A DNA stretch of 41,066 nt. Source: a virus. The position numbers and the translations under genes are program-made. Every line of letters begins with the position of its first letter. The first letter of the stretch is position 1. The notes beneath the pieces are model-generated. The model worked only from the letters and a program-made list of their open reading frames with translations. It was not told the DNA's origin and ran no database searches. The stretch lies in IMG/VR virus record IMGVR_UViG_3300020406_000390, positions 1 through 41,066 of that record, one strand, 5' to 3'. Of this stretch, positions 15,862-23,863 are shown piece after piece.

Positions 15862-16104
15862 ATGCCAAACAGAAATCGTAGACTTCTTGAAGAATTGGAT
15901 AGCATTTCATTACCAAGGGACAAGGTACATCTAATTGAAAGTAGAGCCCAGCATATAATCGCTGGTGCTACTAATCTAGTTAATTTAATCAAAGAGACTT
16001 ATGATGAAGGTATTGCAGAAGAAATGGAACGTAAATTGCTATTAGCAATAAAACGTCAAGATCCCAATAAATTTAATAACGGATTAAAGAAGTTAAAAAA
16101 ATGA
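15862..16104 (+). CDS. Small conserved-looking phage protein (80 aa)
   Basis: A helical, charged protein beginning MPNRNRRLLEELDSISLPRD, with the core HLIESRAQHIIAGATNLVNLI and the ending IKRQDPNKFNNGLKKLKK. Similar short helical genes precede late structural genes in marine T4-like phages, as I recall them, but no function is known to me. ATG 15862 is preferred over ATG 15847 because GGAG at 15849-15852 lies nine bases before it. It heads a late operon in which each gene overlaps the next by one to four bases. Confidence 0.65.
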   Translation: MPNRNRRLLEELDSISLPRDKVHLIESRAQHIIAGATNLVNLIKETYDEGIAEEMERKLLLAIKRQDPNKFNNGLKKLKK

Positions 16105-16643
16105 AAATAAACGAATTTGATTTACCCGCAGAGATACAGAAAGCTCAAAAAAAGCAACAGGAACTAAAAGTCCTTGCTAATAAAGTAAAGCAGATGTATG
16201 CTAAAGCAATGGCTGAATATGAAAAAGCAGAAGAAAAGAATGCTGAACAATTTGATGCAGAGCCTATGAAAGCATATGCAAGTTGGTTTCAGTTTATGTT
16301 TAAAACTGATGTCAACAAAGCATTTCCAATTCCTGGTATCACATTAAATGATAACAACATCAAAAAAATGGCTAAACTATTAACTGCATATGCAAGTCAA
16401 AATTATTTTTTAAAACCAAAAACTCCTTTTGCGGCGGCAGATACATTTTTAAAAATTGTTAAAGCAATTGACCCTGAACTAGAAGGAATTGCAGATCAAA
16501 TTGTTGGAAAATATGTAAGGGGCGAAGAACAAAAACAAAAGAAACCTATTCCACAAGATTTACAGGATATTATATCAAAATTAAGTCCTGAGCAAAAGCA
16601 ACAACTAACAGGTTTATTAGATAAAGCAGGAGCCAAGAAGTAA
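16101..16643 (+). CDS. Hypothetical late protein (180 aa) with MKxNEF leader
   Basis: Mostly helical, Lys/Gln/Ala-rich. It begins MKINEFDLPAEIQKAQKKQQ, has a coiled-coil-like first 45 residues, a globular middle (FQFMFKTDVNKAFPIPGITL) and a helical C-terminus (LSPEQKQQLTGLLDKAG). The first six residues follow the M-[KLR]-[LI]-x-E-[hydrophobic] pattern seen on several other late proteins here, a possible head-targeting leader (inference). It overlaps its neighbours by four and one bases. It may be a prohead-core or internal protein, but this is unproven. Confidence 0.65.
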   Translation: MKINEFDLPAEIQKAQKKQQELKVLANKVKQMYAKAMAEYEKAEEKNAEQFDAEPMKAYASWFQFMFKTDVNKAFPIPGITLNDNNIKKMAKLLTAYASQNYFLKPKTPFAAADTFLKIVKAIDPELEGIADQIVGKYVRGEEQKQKKPIPQDLQDIISKLSPEQKQQLTGLLDKAGAKK

Positions 16644-18946
16644 TGAAACTTAATGAAATAAAATTTGAATATAAATCAAAACAATACTTGGCTGAAGGTT
16701 GGCAATATCTTACAGAAGAACAACAAGTATATTTTGGTAAATGGGAAAAAAATGTTTGGCCATTAGTTGAAAACTATAGTAAACTATTTGAAGCAGAACT
16801 AACACAAAATCAAATACAAGATATATTTAAAAAAGCAGAAAAAGTTGCCATGGACAGTGGCGGAAATGCAACTGTTTTAGGTAAGGCTGGAAAAATCAGT
16901 GGAGCAATAGCAGGTAAATTAAAAGATGAAATTGACAAACTAGCCAAAGCGGCACAAGACTCTGGTCCTATTCAAGATTTAGATGCTACATTTGACCGTT
17001 TAAGAAAACAAACTGCTGACATAGTAGGTGAAGGTCCTGGTGGAAATGCAATTATTGGTATGATCAACAAATGGAAAGATTATACTAAAGAGAATCCAGC
17101 CAAAGCGGCATTTTGTATTGCGGCATTAACATCAGCACTAGCCTTTGCAAGTGGTGGTATTGTGTCAGGTATGGCAATTGGTTTCTTTGTTAAATTAGCA
17201 AATAATATTTTAACTGGTGATAAATTAAGTAGTGCAATCGCAAAAACTGGAAAACAAATAGCCATTGGTGCACTTGCAGGTGGACTTGGTAAGGTTGCCG
17301 CAGATGCGGCGGCTGATTTATTTCCGGCTGAAGTAGTTGATATATTTACAAGTGCAGATGGAAGTAATATAGATTTAAGTCAAGTTGAAGCAATGAACAT
17401 GACAGCAGATCAACTAGACGCAGATTCAGTAAAAGAATTACTACAAACAAGAAATGCATTTTTAGGATTAGCAAAAGATTTATCTGGAACTGACCCAGAT
17501 GCTCAGGATGCCATATTAGGAGAAATTAAAAAAATTAACGAAAAGATTTTTGAATTTGAACCTGAAGGTGCAACTGCCAATGAAGCGGCAAACAATTTAG
17601 CCAACGAATATGGAATCAAAGGTGATGGTGTTAATTTAGAAAAAAGCGAGTTTTCTAGCCAAGAAGATGGAGAAGGTAATTATACAGACGCAGAAACAGT
17701 TGAACCAGCAGGAACAATTAGTGCAGATAAAATGCAGGCGGCTGGATTAGACTATGCAACACAACCTGAATTAAGTGATGAGTTCAAAGAATTTTTACAA
17801 GAAAAAGGACTAGACCAAGACGTTGTTCAAGCACAGGCTGGATTTGATAGAGCAAGTGCAAATGAAACTTGGATGGGTGTAAGAGTTGGTGGTGCAGATT
17901 CTTTAAGAGCATTTGATGGTACTTTGCCTGATAGTGTTGATCCAACAGATGTTACAAATCAAATTGATATTCCAGATGATTTACAAATGGGACAAACTTT
18001 CCAACAAGAAATTACAACAACTTTTGACGGATTAGAAGGACAAAATTTAACATATACTGCTGAGTATACTTTTGAAGGTGTTGACGCAGATGGTAATGAC
18101 ATTTATGCTACAAAAAGTATTTTTATAGCGCCAGAATCTAGACTTTCCGAAGACTTTCTTGAAGGTTTAACTGATGAAGAAGCAGACCAATTTTGGGATT
18201 ATATGGAAAAATATACAGGTAATGGCATTGGTGAAGAAGAAGTTAGTCAATATTATGATGACCTAAACCAAAAACTTGCAAATGGTTTTGCAGGTGCAAT
18301 AGCCACTTTTGCAATAGCAAGTGCGGCGGCACAATCAGAAAATAAACAAGCACAAGAATCATATAGAAGAAACATTGAAAATCAACTAATGGAGCAATAT
18401 TTAGATGAAGGGCCAGCCTTAGATGCTCTTAAAAAAGCGGCAATGGCTACAGTAAAAGGTGTTGGTACAGTGGCAGATAAAGCCGTAGGCGGTGTTTCTG
18501 CAGTTGGTATGAAAGCGGCTCAAACTGCAATTAAGACAGGTAAAGCAGTAGGAAAAGAATTAGGTAATAAAGTTACATTTAAAAAATTAATGAGTATGTG
18601 GAAAACTACAAAGAGTCCAACAGATGTTGCTGGTATAGTACAAGTTTTACAACGTGCAGGTATGACAGATGATGCTATTGGGTTGGTAGACAAAGAATCA
18701 GATGCAGATTTGGCTTTAGGTCTACAACAACGTAAAGATCAGAAAGCAGGTAAAAAGCCTGAAGATGAAAAAGCAAAAACAGATGCTGATGCAGGTACTG
18801 ATAAAAACAAGGACGGCAAAGACGACAAAACAGGTGAACCTATTGCACAATTTTTAGATATGGAAAAAGTAGCAATGGCGATTAAAGCACAAGATTTGGA
18901 TGATGAAGTTTTAGACCTACTAAAGAAAAATCTTAAGGCGGCGTAA
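16643..18946 (+). CDS. Large late protein (767 aa), probable head/internal or membrane-active virion protein
   Basis: It starts with the shared leader MKLNEI. An N-terminal helical part is followed by a strongly hydrophobic Ala/Gly-rich stretch (about residues 154-190, AAFCIAALTSALAFASGGIV and onward, then AIGALAGGLGKVAADAAA at 207-224) that could span or disrupt a membrane. A long acidic middle contains beta-type segments (about 370-500). A basic helical region follows (about 600-690, with KAAMATVKGVGTVADKAVGG), and then a charged low-complexity tail. No enzymatic motif is seen. Size, composition and position in a late operon suggest a virion protein, possibly ejected with DNA. The Ala-Ala pairs illustrate the GCGGCN codon habit of this genome. 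Confidence 0.6.
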   Translation: MKLNEIKFEYKSKQYLAEGWQYLTEEQQVYFGKWEKNVWPLVENYSKLFEAELTQNQIQDIFKKAEKVAMDSGGNATVLGKAGKISGAIAGKLKDEIDKLAKAAQDSGPIQDLDATFDRLRKQTADIVGEGPGGNAIIGMINKWKDYTKENPAKAAFCIAALTSALAFASGGIVSGMAIGFFVKLANNILTGDKLSSAIAKTGKQIAIGALAGGLGKVAADAAADLFPAEVVDIFTSADGSNIDLSQVEAMNMTADQLDADSVKELLQTRNAFLGLAKDLSGTDPDAQDAILGEIKKINEKIFEFEPEGATANEAANNLANEYGIKGDGVNLEKSEFSSQEDGEGNYTDAETVEPAGTISADKMQAAGLDYATQPELSDEFKEFLQEKGLDQDVVQAQAGFDRASANETWMGVRVGGADSLRAFDGTLPDSVDPTDVTNQIDIPDDLQMGQTFQQEITTTFDGLEGQNLTYTAEYTFEGVDADGNDIYATKSIFIAPESRLSEDFLEGLTDEEADQFWDYMEKYTGNGIGEEEVSQYYDDLNQKLANGFAGAIATFAIASAAAQSENKQAQESYRRNIENQLMEQYLDEGPALDALKKAAMATVKGVGTVADKAVGGVSAVGMKAAQTAIKTGKAVGKELGNKVTFKKLMSMWKTTKSPTDVAGIVQVLQRAGMTDDAIGLVDKESDADLALGLQQRKDQKAGKKPEDEKAKTDADAGTDKNKDGKDDKTGEPIAQFLDMEKVAMAIKAQDLDDEVLDLLKKNLKAA

Positions 18947-20208
18947 TGTTAATTAACGAAGTTTTAATTCCAAAAACACATGGCTGGAAACTATTTGAAG
19001 CAGAAGGCAAAAACACTCATCTAGAACACATTGAAGATTTAGTATTCAACAATGGTTACAACGGTGCCGTACAGGCATTTGAATACTTAGACGCAGTAAA
19101 AGGTTTAATAGAAGGTGGTGCAACACAAGGAAAGATTACTGTTAAATGGGACGGTGCACCAGCAATTATTTGTGGTATTGATCCAGAAGATGGAAAGTTC
19201 TTTGTAGGAACAAAATCAGTATTCAACGTAAAAGAGAAAAAGAGAGCCAAGTCAACTGCTGATGTAAAATCAATGTATTCTGGCAAAGGCGATTTAGAAG
19301 ATAAATTAATTCTTGCTTTGCAGTTATTACCCAAACTAGGCATTGGTACAGTAGTACAAGGTGACTTTTTATTTGGTCCTGGAGATATAGAAAAAGATAC
19401 AGTTGGTGATGAAGAATGCCATACATTTACTCCTAACACTATTACATATGCAGTTCCTGTAAAGAGTGCTATAGGTAAACGTATGGAAAAAGCAAAAATA
19501 GGTATTGTATTTCATACTGAATATACTGGAGATACACTAGATGAAATGACTGCAAATTTTGGATATAGTGTAAGAGGCTTACAAGCAAATTCAGATGTTT
19601 GGTTTGATGATGCAAATTATAAAGACGTAAGTGGAGTTGCAACACTAACTGGTGAAGAAGAAGCAAAAGTTGATAATGAATTAGACAGAGGACGTACCAC
19701 ACTTAAAAAAGTTGGAACTAAAATGAATAAAGTTTTAGAGTTTGGACAATTTGCAAAGTTTATTAAACCATTTATTAACAATAATGTTAAAGCAGGAGAA
19801 CAAGTAGGCGAACCATTAGCATTTTTGAAAAAGTTTGAAGAGTTTTACACAGGTAAAATGAATAAAGAAATAGAAGGACTGAAAAACCAAGATCCCGAAA
19901 AACCAGCAGTAAAAAATAGATTAGAAAAAATTGAACAACAAAAACAATTTTTAGCCGATAATGCCAATACATTGTTATTAACACTAGCAGTATATAGACG
20001 TATAATAAGTGCAAAATTATTATTAATAAACAAATTAAGTAAAATTGATAACATAGGTACATTTGAAAAAACTGCCGATGGATATAGAGTTACTAATCAT
20101 GAAGGTTTTGTAGCATTTGGTATCGATGGAGGTGCTGTCAAACTTAACGATAGAATGGAATTCAATAGATTGAATTTTGCGGCAACAAAAAAATGGGCCT
20201 CTAATTAA
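18946..20208 (+). CDS. KWDG nucleotidyltransferase/ligase-like protein (DUF6267-type, 420 aa)
   Basis: ITVKWDGAPAIICG (residues 64-77) contains a K-x-D-G motif, the covalent-adenylation lysine signature of DNA/RNA ligases and capping enzymes. Possible later motifs are GDFLFGPGD (about 140-148) and an IGIVFHTEY strand (about 186-194). The C-terminal half is helical and Lys/Glu-rich. I recall such proteins in T4-like marine phages as an uncharacterised family (DUF6267), and the ligase relation is my inference. The leader MLINEV fits the shared late N-terminal pattern. It overlaps the 767-aa gene by one base and precedes a radical SAM gene. Confidence 0.65.
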   Translation: MLINEVLIPKTHGWKLFEAEGKNTHLEHIEDLVFNNGYNGAVQAFEYLDAVKGLIEGGATQGKITVKWDGAPAIICGIDPEDGKFFVGTKSVFNVKEKKRAKSTADVKSMYSGKGDLEDKLILALQLLPKLGIGTVVQGDFLFGPGDIEKDTVGDEECHTFTPNTITYAVPVKSAIGKRMEKAKIGIVFHTEYTGDTLDEMTANFGYSVRGLQANSDVWFDDANYKDVSGVATLTGEEEAKVDNELDRGRTTLKKVGTKMNKVLEFGQFAKFIKPFINNNVKAGEQVGEPLAFLKKFEEFYTGKMNKEIEGLKNQDPEKPAVKNRLEKIEQQKQFLADNANTLLLTLAVYRRIISAKLLLINKLSKIDNIGTFEKTADGYRVTNHEGFVAFGIDGGAVKLNDRMEFNRLNFAATKKWASN

Positions 20209-20222
20209 GGCAAAATTTTAAA

Positions 20223-21281
20223 ATGAAAATCGATGGTAATAAGATTGCAGAAGTTCTGAATACCAGAATTGTAATTGAATGGCAAATGGGCAATTGGTGT
20301 AACTTTAAATGTCCTTATTGCTTTGATACTGCAAACCTTGGCACACATAAAGCACCAGAAGTTACTCCTTTGGTACAAAAAAATGTAACACATCTTGTAC
20401 AAGAAATTCGTAAACAAAATCCTAAACAACATATTCAATGGACATTATCAGGCGGAGAACCTACTGCACAAAAGAAGTTTGAATATCTACTAAAAACTTT
20501 AAATGATATCGATGACAACTCCCATGTGATGTTAGTAACAAATGGTACAAGACCAATTACATGGTGGAAAAATAATATACATGAAGTAGAACACGTTATA
20601 CTTTCACATCATATAGAATCTAAAATAGAACATAACATAGAATTATTAAAATTATTTGCTGAACACAAAACAAACGTTGCAATTTCTGTAATGGCAGGTG
20701 CACAGAATTTTGACCAGGCTGTGAAAGATTATAAAATACTTGCAAAACTTACTACTCCAAAAGAGTTTACACATATTAAGTTAATGATTAATAGATTTAG
20801 ACTAACAAGTAGAAATAACGAATATATTGATCTTACTAAAGAACAAGGAGAAGTTTTAGATAATTTACAAGCACAATATAAGGCAGATAAACAAATTGAT
20901 GATACTAGCAGGACTTTTTTTAGAAGTAACAGGATTAGAATTAAAGAACAATTATATAGAAAATATCAAACTCCTCATATAAAATATAAAAAAGATAATA
21001 ATGAAATAGTAGAAACATTAGGGTGGTATAGGGGAAAACGCAAAAGATATGAAGGTAATTGGATTGGCTACAAGTGTTATGCAGAAAGCCATGCTATGCA
21101 TATCACATATGATGGTAGCATGGGTAAAATACCATGCAAAGTAGTATTTTTTAAAGATGTCAATATATTTGATGAAGACTTTGTAAATAAATACAAGTAT
21201 AACAGTGCACCTTATATATGTGATAAAACATATGTAGACTGTAATTGTGTAGGACAGTTAGAAGCAAAAAAGGTTTTATAA
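20223..21281 (+). CDS. Radical SAM enzyme with C-terminal Cys cluster
   Basis: 352 residues. The radical SAM signature C-x3-C-x2-C is present as CNFKCPYC (Cys26, Cys30, Cys33), followed by LSGGEPT (75-81), the SAM-binding GGE motif. C-terminal Cys285, Cys305, Cys333, Cys340 and Cys342 (GYKCYAESHAMHITYDG...IPCKVVF...ICDKTYVDCNC) resemble the auxiliary-cluster region of SPASM/Twitch enzymes that modify peptides or proteins. The substrate is not known. It is embedded in a late structural operon next to the KWDG protein and a 230-aa gene, so a virion protein may be the substrate (inference). The phage 7Fe ferredoxin is a candidate electron donor. Confidence 0.85.
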   Translation: MKIDGNKIAEVLNTRIVIEWQMGNWCNFKCPYCFDTANLGTHKAPEVTPLVQKNVTHLVQEIRKQNPKQHIQWTLSGGEPTAQKKFEYLLKTLNDIDDNSHVMLVTNGTRPITWWKNNIHEVEHVILSHHIESKIEHNIELLKLFAEHKTNVAISVMAGAQNFDQAVKDYKILAKLTTPKEFTHIKLMINRFRLTSRNNEYIDLTKEQGEVLDNLQAQYKADKQIDDTSRTFFRSNRIRIKEQLYRKYQTPHIKYKKDNNEIVETLGWYRGKRKRYEGNWIGYKCYAESHAMHITYDGSMGKIPCKVVFFKDVNIFDEDFVNKYKYNSAPYICDKTYVDCNCVGQLEAKKVL

Positions 21282-21973
21282 TGGAAAGCAAATTTGAATT
21301 TTTAAATGATGAAATGACTGAGGCAAGATTATTCAAGTCTCCTTCTCAATTTGTTAATCAAAGTGGAGAAGATATTGCCGCTAACGTTTATGCTCATATG
21401 TTAAGTTTACAAGCAATGAAATACACTGATCCTGGTAAGGCAAGAAAATATGCAGGGCAAACTTTAAAATTCAGTGGATTTGATGGAGTACGTTCAGGTG
21501 CAACAGACTTACACAATCTTATTGCAGGTTTAGAGAAAAAAGGCGGATATAGTATTCCTACTGCACAAATTAAAAGATATTTAAGAAATACTCAAAATGG
21601 AGTATTTGATACACAATTAGACAGACGTACATTATTGGCTGTTGAACGTTCGTTAAAAGTAAGATCAAGTAATTTGAAATCTATGAGACGTATTATTAGT
21701 GATTGGCCTCGTGCTTTGCCAAATGAAAGAAAAGCAGGAGCAACACGGCTAGGCTTTATGCTTAACCATTATGCAAAAGGCAGTGATTTAGCAGTGCCAT
21801 ATAATAAAAGTGTTAGAAATATTGCCGCCAATGATGCAAAAAGTCCATACACAGGCAATACATTTGCAAAAACAGTTGCGGCTACGGCGGCTGGTGCATT
21901 CTTAGGATATAAAGCAATCAGAAATCCTAACATTAAAAACATAAGTAAAAATTATAAAATTAAACCTGCTTAA
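21281..21973 (+). CDS. Hypothetical late protein (230 aa)
   Basis: Not recognised. The product starts MESKFEFLNDEMTEARLF, is basic and helical in the middle (LDRRTLLAVERSLKVRSSN, SMRRIISDWPRALPNERKAG), and has a hydrophobic Ala-rich segment near the C-terminus (FAKTVAATAAGAFLGYKAI). ATG 21281 overlaps the previous stop by one base; longer in-frame starts would run into the radical SAM gene. It could be a virion or internal head protein. It is the last gene before a 159-base gap with a late promoter. Confidence 0.6.
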   Translation: MESKFEFLNDEMTEARLFKSPSQFVNQSGEDIAANVYAHMLSLQAMKYTDPGKARKYAGQTLKFSGFDGVRSGATDLHNLIAGLEKKGGYSIPTAQIKRYLRNTQNGVFDTQLDRRTLLAVERSLKVRSSNLKSMRRIISDWPRALPNERKAGATRLGFMLNHYAKGSDLAVPYNKSVRNIAANDAKSPYTGNTFAKTVAATAAGAFLGYKAIRNPNIKNISKNYKIKPA

Positions 21974-22010
21974 AAATACTTTAAAATAATATTATAGTAT
22001 ATACCACTAT

Positions 22011-22118
22011 AGGCTGATATAAATACTAATATAAGAAATTAGGCATTCATAGGCAAAACTTAGGCAAATCAATAGGCTCAATATTGGCTCCGAAACAATC
22101 AAATCGCCCAAGGTAGGC
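22011..22118 (+). repeat. Short AGGC repeats in a late leader
   Basis: AGGC occurs at 22011, 22041, 22051, 22062, 22074 and 22115, and GGC at 22086, so the inner four copies are spaced 10-12 bases apart (about one helical turn). The gap at 21974-22132 holds nothing else beyond the late promoter at 22018. The pattern may be functional or chance. Confidence 0.4.
22018..22026 (+). promoter_or_regulatory. T4-type late promoter TATAAATAC
   Basis: TATAAATAC, 107 bases before the next ATG. The transcript would carry a leader of about 100 bases with several AGGC repeats. Confidence 0.65.
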
Positions 22119-22132
22119 GTAAAGAGGAACAA

Positions 22133-22396
22133 ATGAGTACACCGACTCGAGACATAGAAAAAGAAAGCCTTGAAGCCCATGTAGAATTATGTGCGGCGAG
22201 GTATTCACGATTGGAAGAAAAACTAGACAATTTAGAGGGCCGTGTCATCGGCATTGAAACAGTATTAGGCGAAATTCGCGATACAGTAATCAAAGATAGA
22301 GAAAAGCGTCAGTCCCAACTTATAACTTGGGGTGTGGCTATTATTGGCTCTTTAGCCACTGCGGTAGCAGTATTATCATACCGTTTGTTCATTTAA
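22133..22396 (+). CDS. Coiled-coil protein with C-terminal membrane segment (87 aa), XhlA/holin-like layout
   Basis: Residues 10-60 form a heptad-rich helix (EEKLDNLEGRVIGIETVLGE), then a basic patch (KDREKRQSQ) and one hydrophobic helix at 68-86 (WGVAIIGSLATAVAVLSYRL). This is the layout of XhlA-type haemolysin/holin-associated proteins and of small tail-associated membrane anchors. A role in lysis or membrane docking is inferred. GAGGA at 22124-22128 precedes the ATG. It is a single-gene late unit driven by the TATAAATAC at 22018. Codon use is slightly richer in G+C than its neighbours. Confidence 0.65.
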   Translation: MSTPTRDIEKESLEAHVELCAARYSRLEEKLDNLEGRVIGIETVLGEIRDTVIKDREKRQSQLITWGVAIIGSLATAVAVLSYRLFI

Positions 22397-22433
22397 TTAA
22401 TTCACCAAAATTTTAAAACTGATTAAACTATAC

Positions 22434-22440
22434 TAAATAG
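22434..22440 (+). promoter_or_regulatory. Late-promoter-like motif TAAATAG
   Basis: TACTAAATAG ends only seven bases before the ATG at 22448, so a transcript would be nearly leaderless, or the motif serves the next genes as well. Weak evidence alone; it fits the series of late motifs. Confidence 0.4.
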
Positions 22441-22447
22441 TAGTGTT

Positions 22448-22750
22448 ATGCTTATACTAGAACTTTTTGACGACGATTTTGGAACTATTTCGGAAACTAG
22501 AATGGCTTGGGGTCGTTCTGGTAATAAAGTAGTCCGTAAATACAGATGTTCAATTGGTCGTTTAAAAGGTAAAATTGTTAGTAGTCCAGGTGCCTGCTTT
22601 AAAGCACCGGACATAAAAAAGAGATTAAAATTAAAGATTACTAAAGCAAAGTTAAAAAGAAGAATGCAGTTGAAAGCAAAACGTACAAAACGTATTAATC
22701 CAGCAAGTAAACGTGTTCAGGCACTTAACAAAGCAAGTAGGAAAAGATAA
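22448..22750 (+). CDS. Small, very basic late protein (100 aa), probable internal head/DNA-binding protein
   Basis: The leader MLILELFDDDFG is acidic and the rest extremely basic (KKRLKLKITKAKLKRRMQLK, then KRTKRINPASKRVQALNKAS). The contrast between an acidic hydrophobic leader and a Lys/Arg-rich body recalls T4 internal proteins, which carry a short capsid-targeting sequence removed by the prohead protease. Nucleic-acid binding is very likely from charge alone. The head location is inference. It overlaps the next gene by one base. Confidence 0.65.
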   Translation: MLILELFDDDFGTISETRMAWGRSGNKVVRKYRCSIGRLKGKIVSSPGACFKAPDIKKRLKLKITKAKLKRRMQLKAKRTKRINPASKRVQALNKASRKR

Positions 22751-23004
22751 TGAGATTAGCAGAATTATTTGAAGAACCAATGAAAGGCAAAATCACTAAA
22801 GTTGCAGGTGATAACGTAGAGATTAGTGATCCTAAAAAGCCGGGTATAACAACAAAAGTTGATCTTAAACAAATGGATATTGATGATTCAAATCCAAATG
22901 AACCTACAATTAAACCTAAAAGTCCTAAACCACAAGGACAAGGTGCAAAAATTAGACCGGGACAAACAGTTAACATTTCCACAGAAGAGAAAAAAAAAGA
23001 CTGA
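22750..23004 (+). CDS. Small late protein (84 aa), upstream frame of a likely -1 frameshift fusion
   Basis: It begins MRLAELFEEPMKGKITKV, then a small beta-like unit (VEISDPKKPGITTKVDLKQM) and a Pro/Lys-rich linker (PNEPTIKPKSPKPQGQG). It ends STEEKKKD, encoded over an uninterrupted run of nine A (22990-22998) just before TGA at 23002. The next frame (-1) encodes a P-loop kinase that has no start codon of its own, so ribosomes slipping on the A run would make an 84-aa-plus-kinase fusion. The leader fits the shared late pattern. The function of the small domain alone is unknown. Confidence 0.6.
   Translation: MRLAELFEEPMKGKITKVAGDNVEISDPKKPGITTKVDLKQMDIDDSNPNEPTIKPKSPKPQGQGAKIRPGQTVNISTEEKKKD
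22990..22998 (+). other. A9 slippery run, candidate -1 ribosomal frameshift site
   Basis: Nine consecutive A residues are read as AAA AAA AAA in the upstream frame; slipping back one base gives AGA CTG AAC and opens the kinase frame. The zero-frame stop follows six bases later. No downstream pseudoknot was worked out. An indel in the source sequence at this homopolymer would produce the same picture. Confidence 0.5.
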
Positions 23005-23660
23005 ACGTTCATGAGGGTATAAATGACCCCGCAATTTTTAAAGCAATATTTTTAGCAGGTGGACCAGGTAGCGGTAAAAGTTACATGGTTGATAACACTG
23101 GACTTGATGCATTAGGATTCAAACTTATCAATAATGATAAAGCATTTGAACACTATCTGTCTCAAGCAGAATTAAAAGCAACACCTGATAACATTATGTC
23201 CCCACAAGGACAAGATATTAGAGCAAAAGCAAAAAGAGTTACCAAAGCCAGAATGGGAAATTATCTAAACGAAAGATTAGGATTAGTAATTGATGGCACT
23301 GGAAAAGCATACAATACGTTGACTAACCAAGCAACTAAATTAAGAGAATTAGGTTACGAAGTTGCAATGATGTTTGTTAACACAGATTTGGATACTGCTC
23401 TAGAAAGAAATAAAACAAGAGATAGAAGATTACCAGAAGATCTTGTAACACAGTTATGGAAAGATGTACAAATGAATATAGGAAAATTCCATAACTTTTT
23501 TGGCAAAAATATGTTTGTAGTAGATAATTCAAAAGATTCGAATACATCTGGAGTAATTAATAATATGTATAAACGGATGAGCGAATTTGCAAAGAAAGAA
23601 GTTTTAAATCCAATAGCAAAAAAATGGATTGAAAAAGAGACACAAGCAAGGTCCAAATAA
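23001..23660 (+). CDS. P-loop kinase (polynucleotide-kinase/zeta-toxin-like); no canonical start
   Basis: The frame contains LNVHEGINDPAIFKAIF then Walker A AGGPGSGKS, a NND motif (KLINNDKAFEHYL), LVIDGTGK, an RNKTRDRR basic lid and FVVDNSK. This is the fold of T4 Pnk-N/zeta-toxin-type kinases found in marine T4-like phages. No ATG, GTG or TTG precedes the P-loop in frame back to the stop at 22971; the first ATG (23085) would delete the P-loop. The start given here is the CTG at 23001. A -1 frameshift from the previous gene is the better explanation. The kinase could phosphorylate nucleic-acid 5' ends or a small molecule. Confidence 0.7.
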   Translation: MNVHEGINDPAIFKAIFLAGGPGSGKSYMVDNTGLDALGFKLINNDKAFEHYLSQAELKATPDNIMSPQGQDIRAKAKRVTKARMGNYLNERLGLVIDGTGKAYNTLTNQATKLRELGYEVAMMFVNTDLDTALERNKTRDRRLPEDLVTQLWKDVQMNIGKFHNFFGKNMFVVDNSKDSNTSGVINNMYKRMSEFAKKEVLNPIAKKWIEKETQARSK

Positions 23661-23863
23661 TGTTTCATGAATTTTCTAATGGCGCACGAGTGTCATTAAC
23701 AGACCAAGAATACAAGTTTTTGAAAGAATTTAAACAGTCTATTGCAATGACTGACTTAAATCAAGACCAATTACAAATAGCACATATGCTAGTAAATAAA
23801 ATGGTATTATATAGGAAAAAGAAAAATGGTAATCTCTACTATGTCAAAGAAAGTAAAAAGTAA
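23660..23863 (+). CDS. Small hypothetical protein (67 aa)
   Basis: Not recognised. Mostly helical: MFHEFSNGARVSLTDQEYKF, KEFKQSIAMTDLNQDQLQIA, ending in a basic tail (LYRKKKNGNLYYVKESKK). It overlaps the kinase stop by one base and the following gene by 38 bases. Confidence 0.55.
   Translation: MFHEFSNGARVSLTDQEYKFLKEFKQSIAMTDLNQDQLQIAHMLVNKMVLYRKKKNGNLYYVKESKK

Noticed and set aside
19469-20062. Long open frames on the opposite strand of the KWDG gene
   Set aside because: Leu/Tyr/Ile-rich products typical of antisense frames over an AT-rich gene; no ribosome binding site or overlap logic.
23085-23660. Kinase reading frame started at its first ATG
   Set aside because: This start would remove the Walker A motif encoded just upstream in the same frame; frameshift or a CTG start is more likely.
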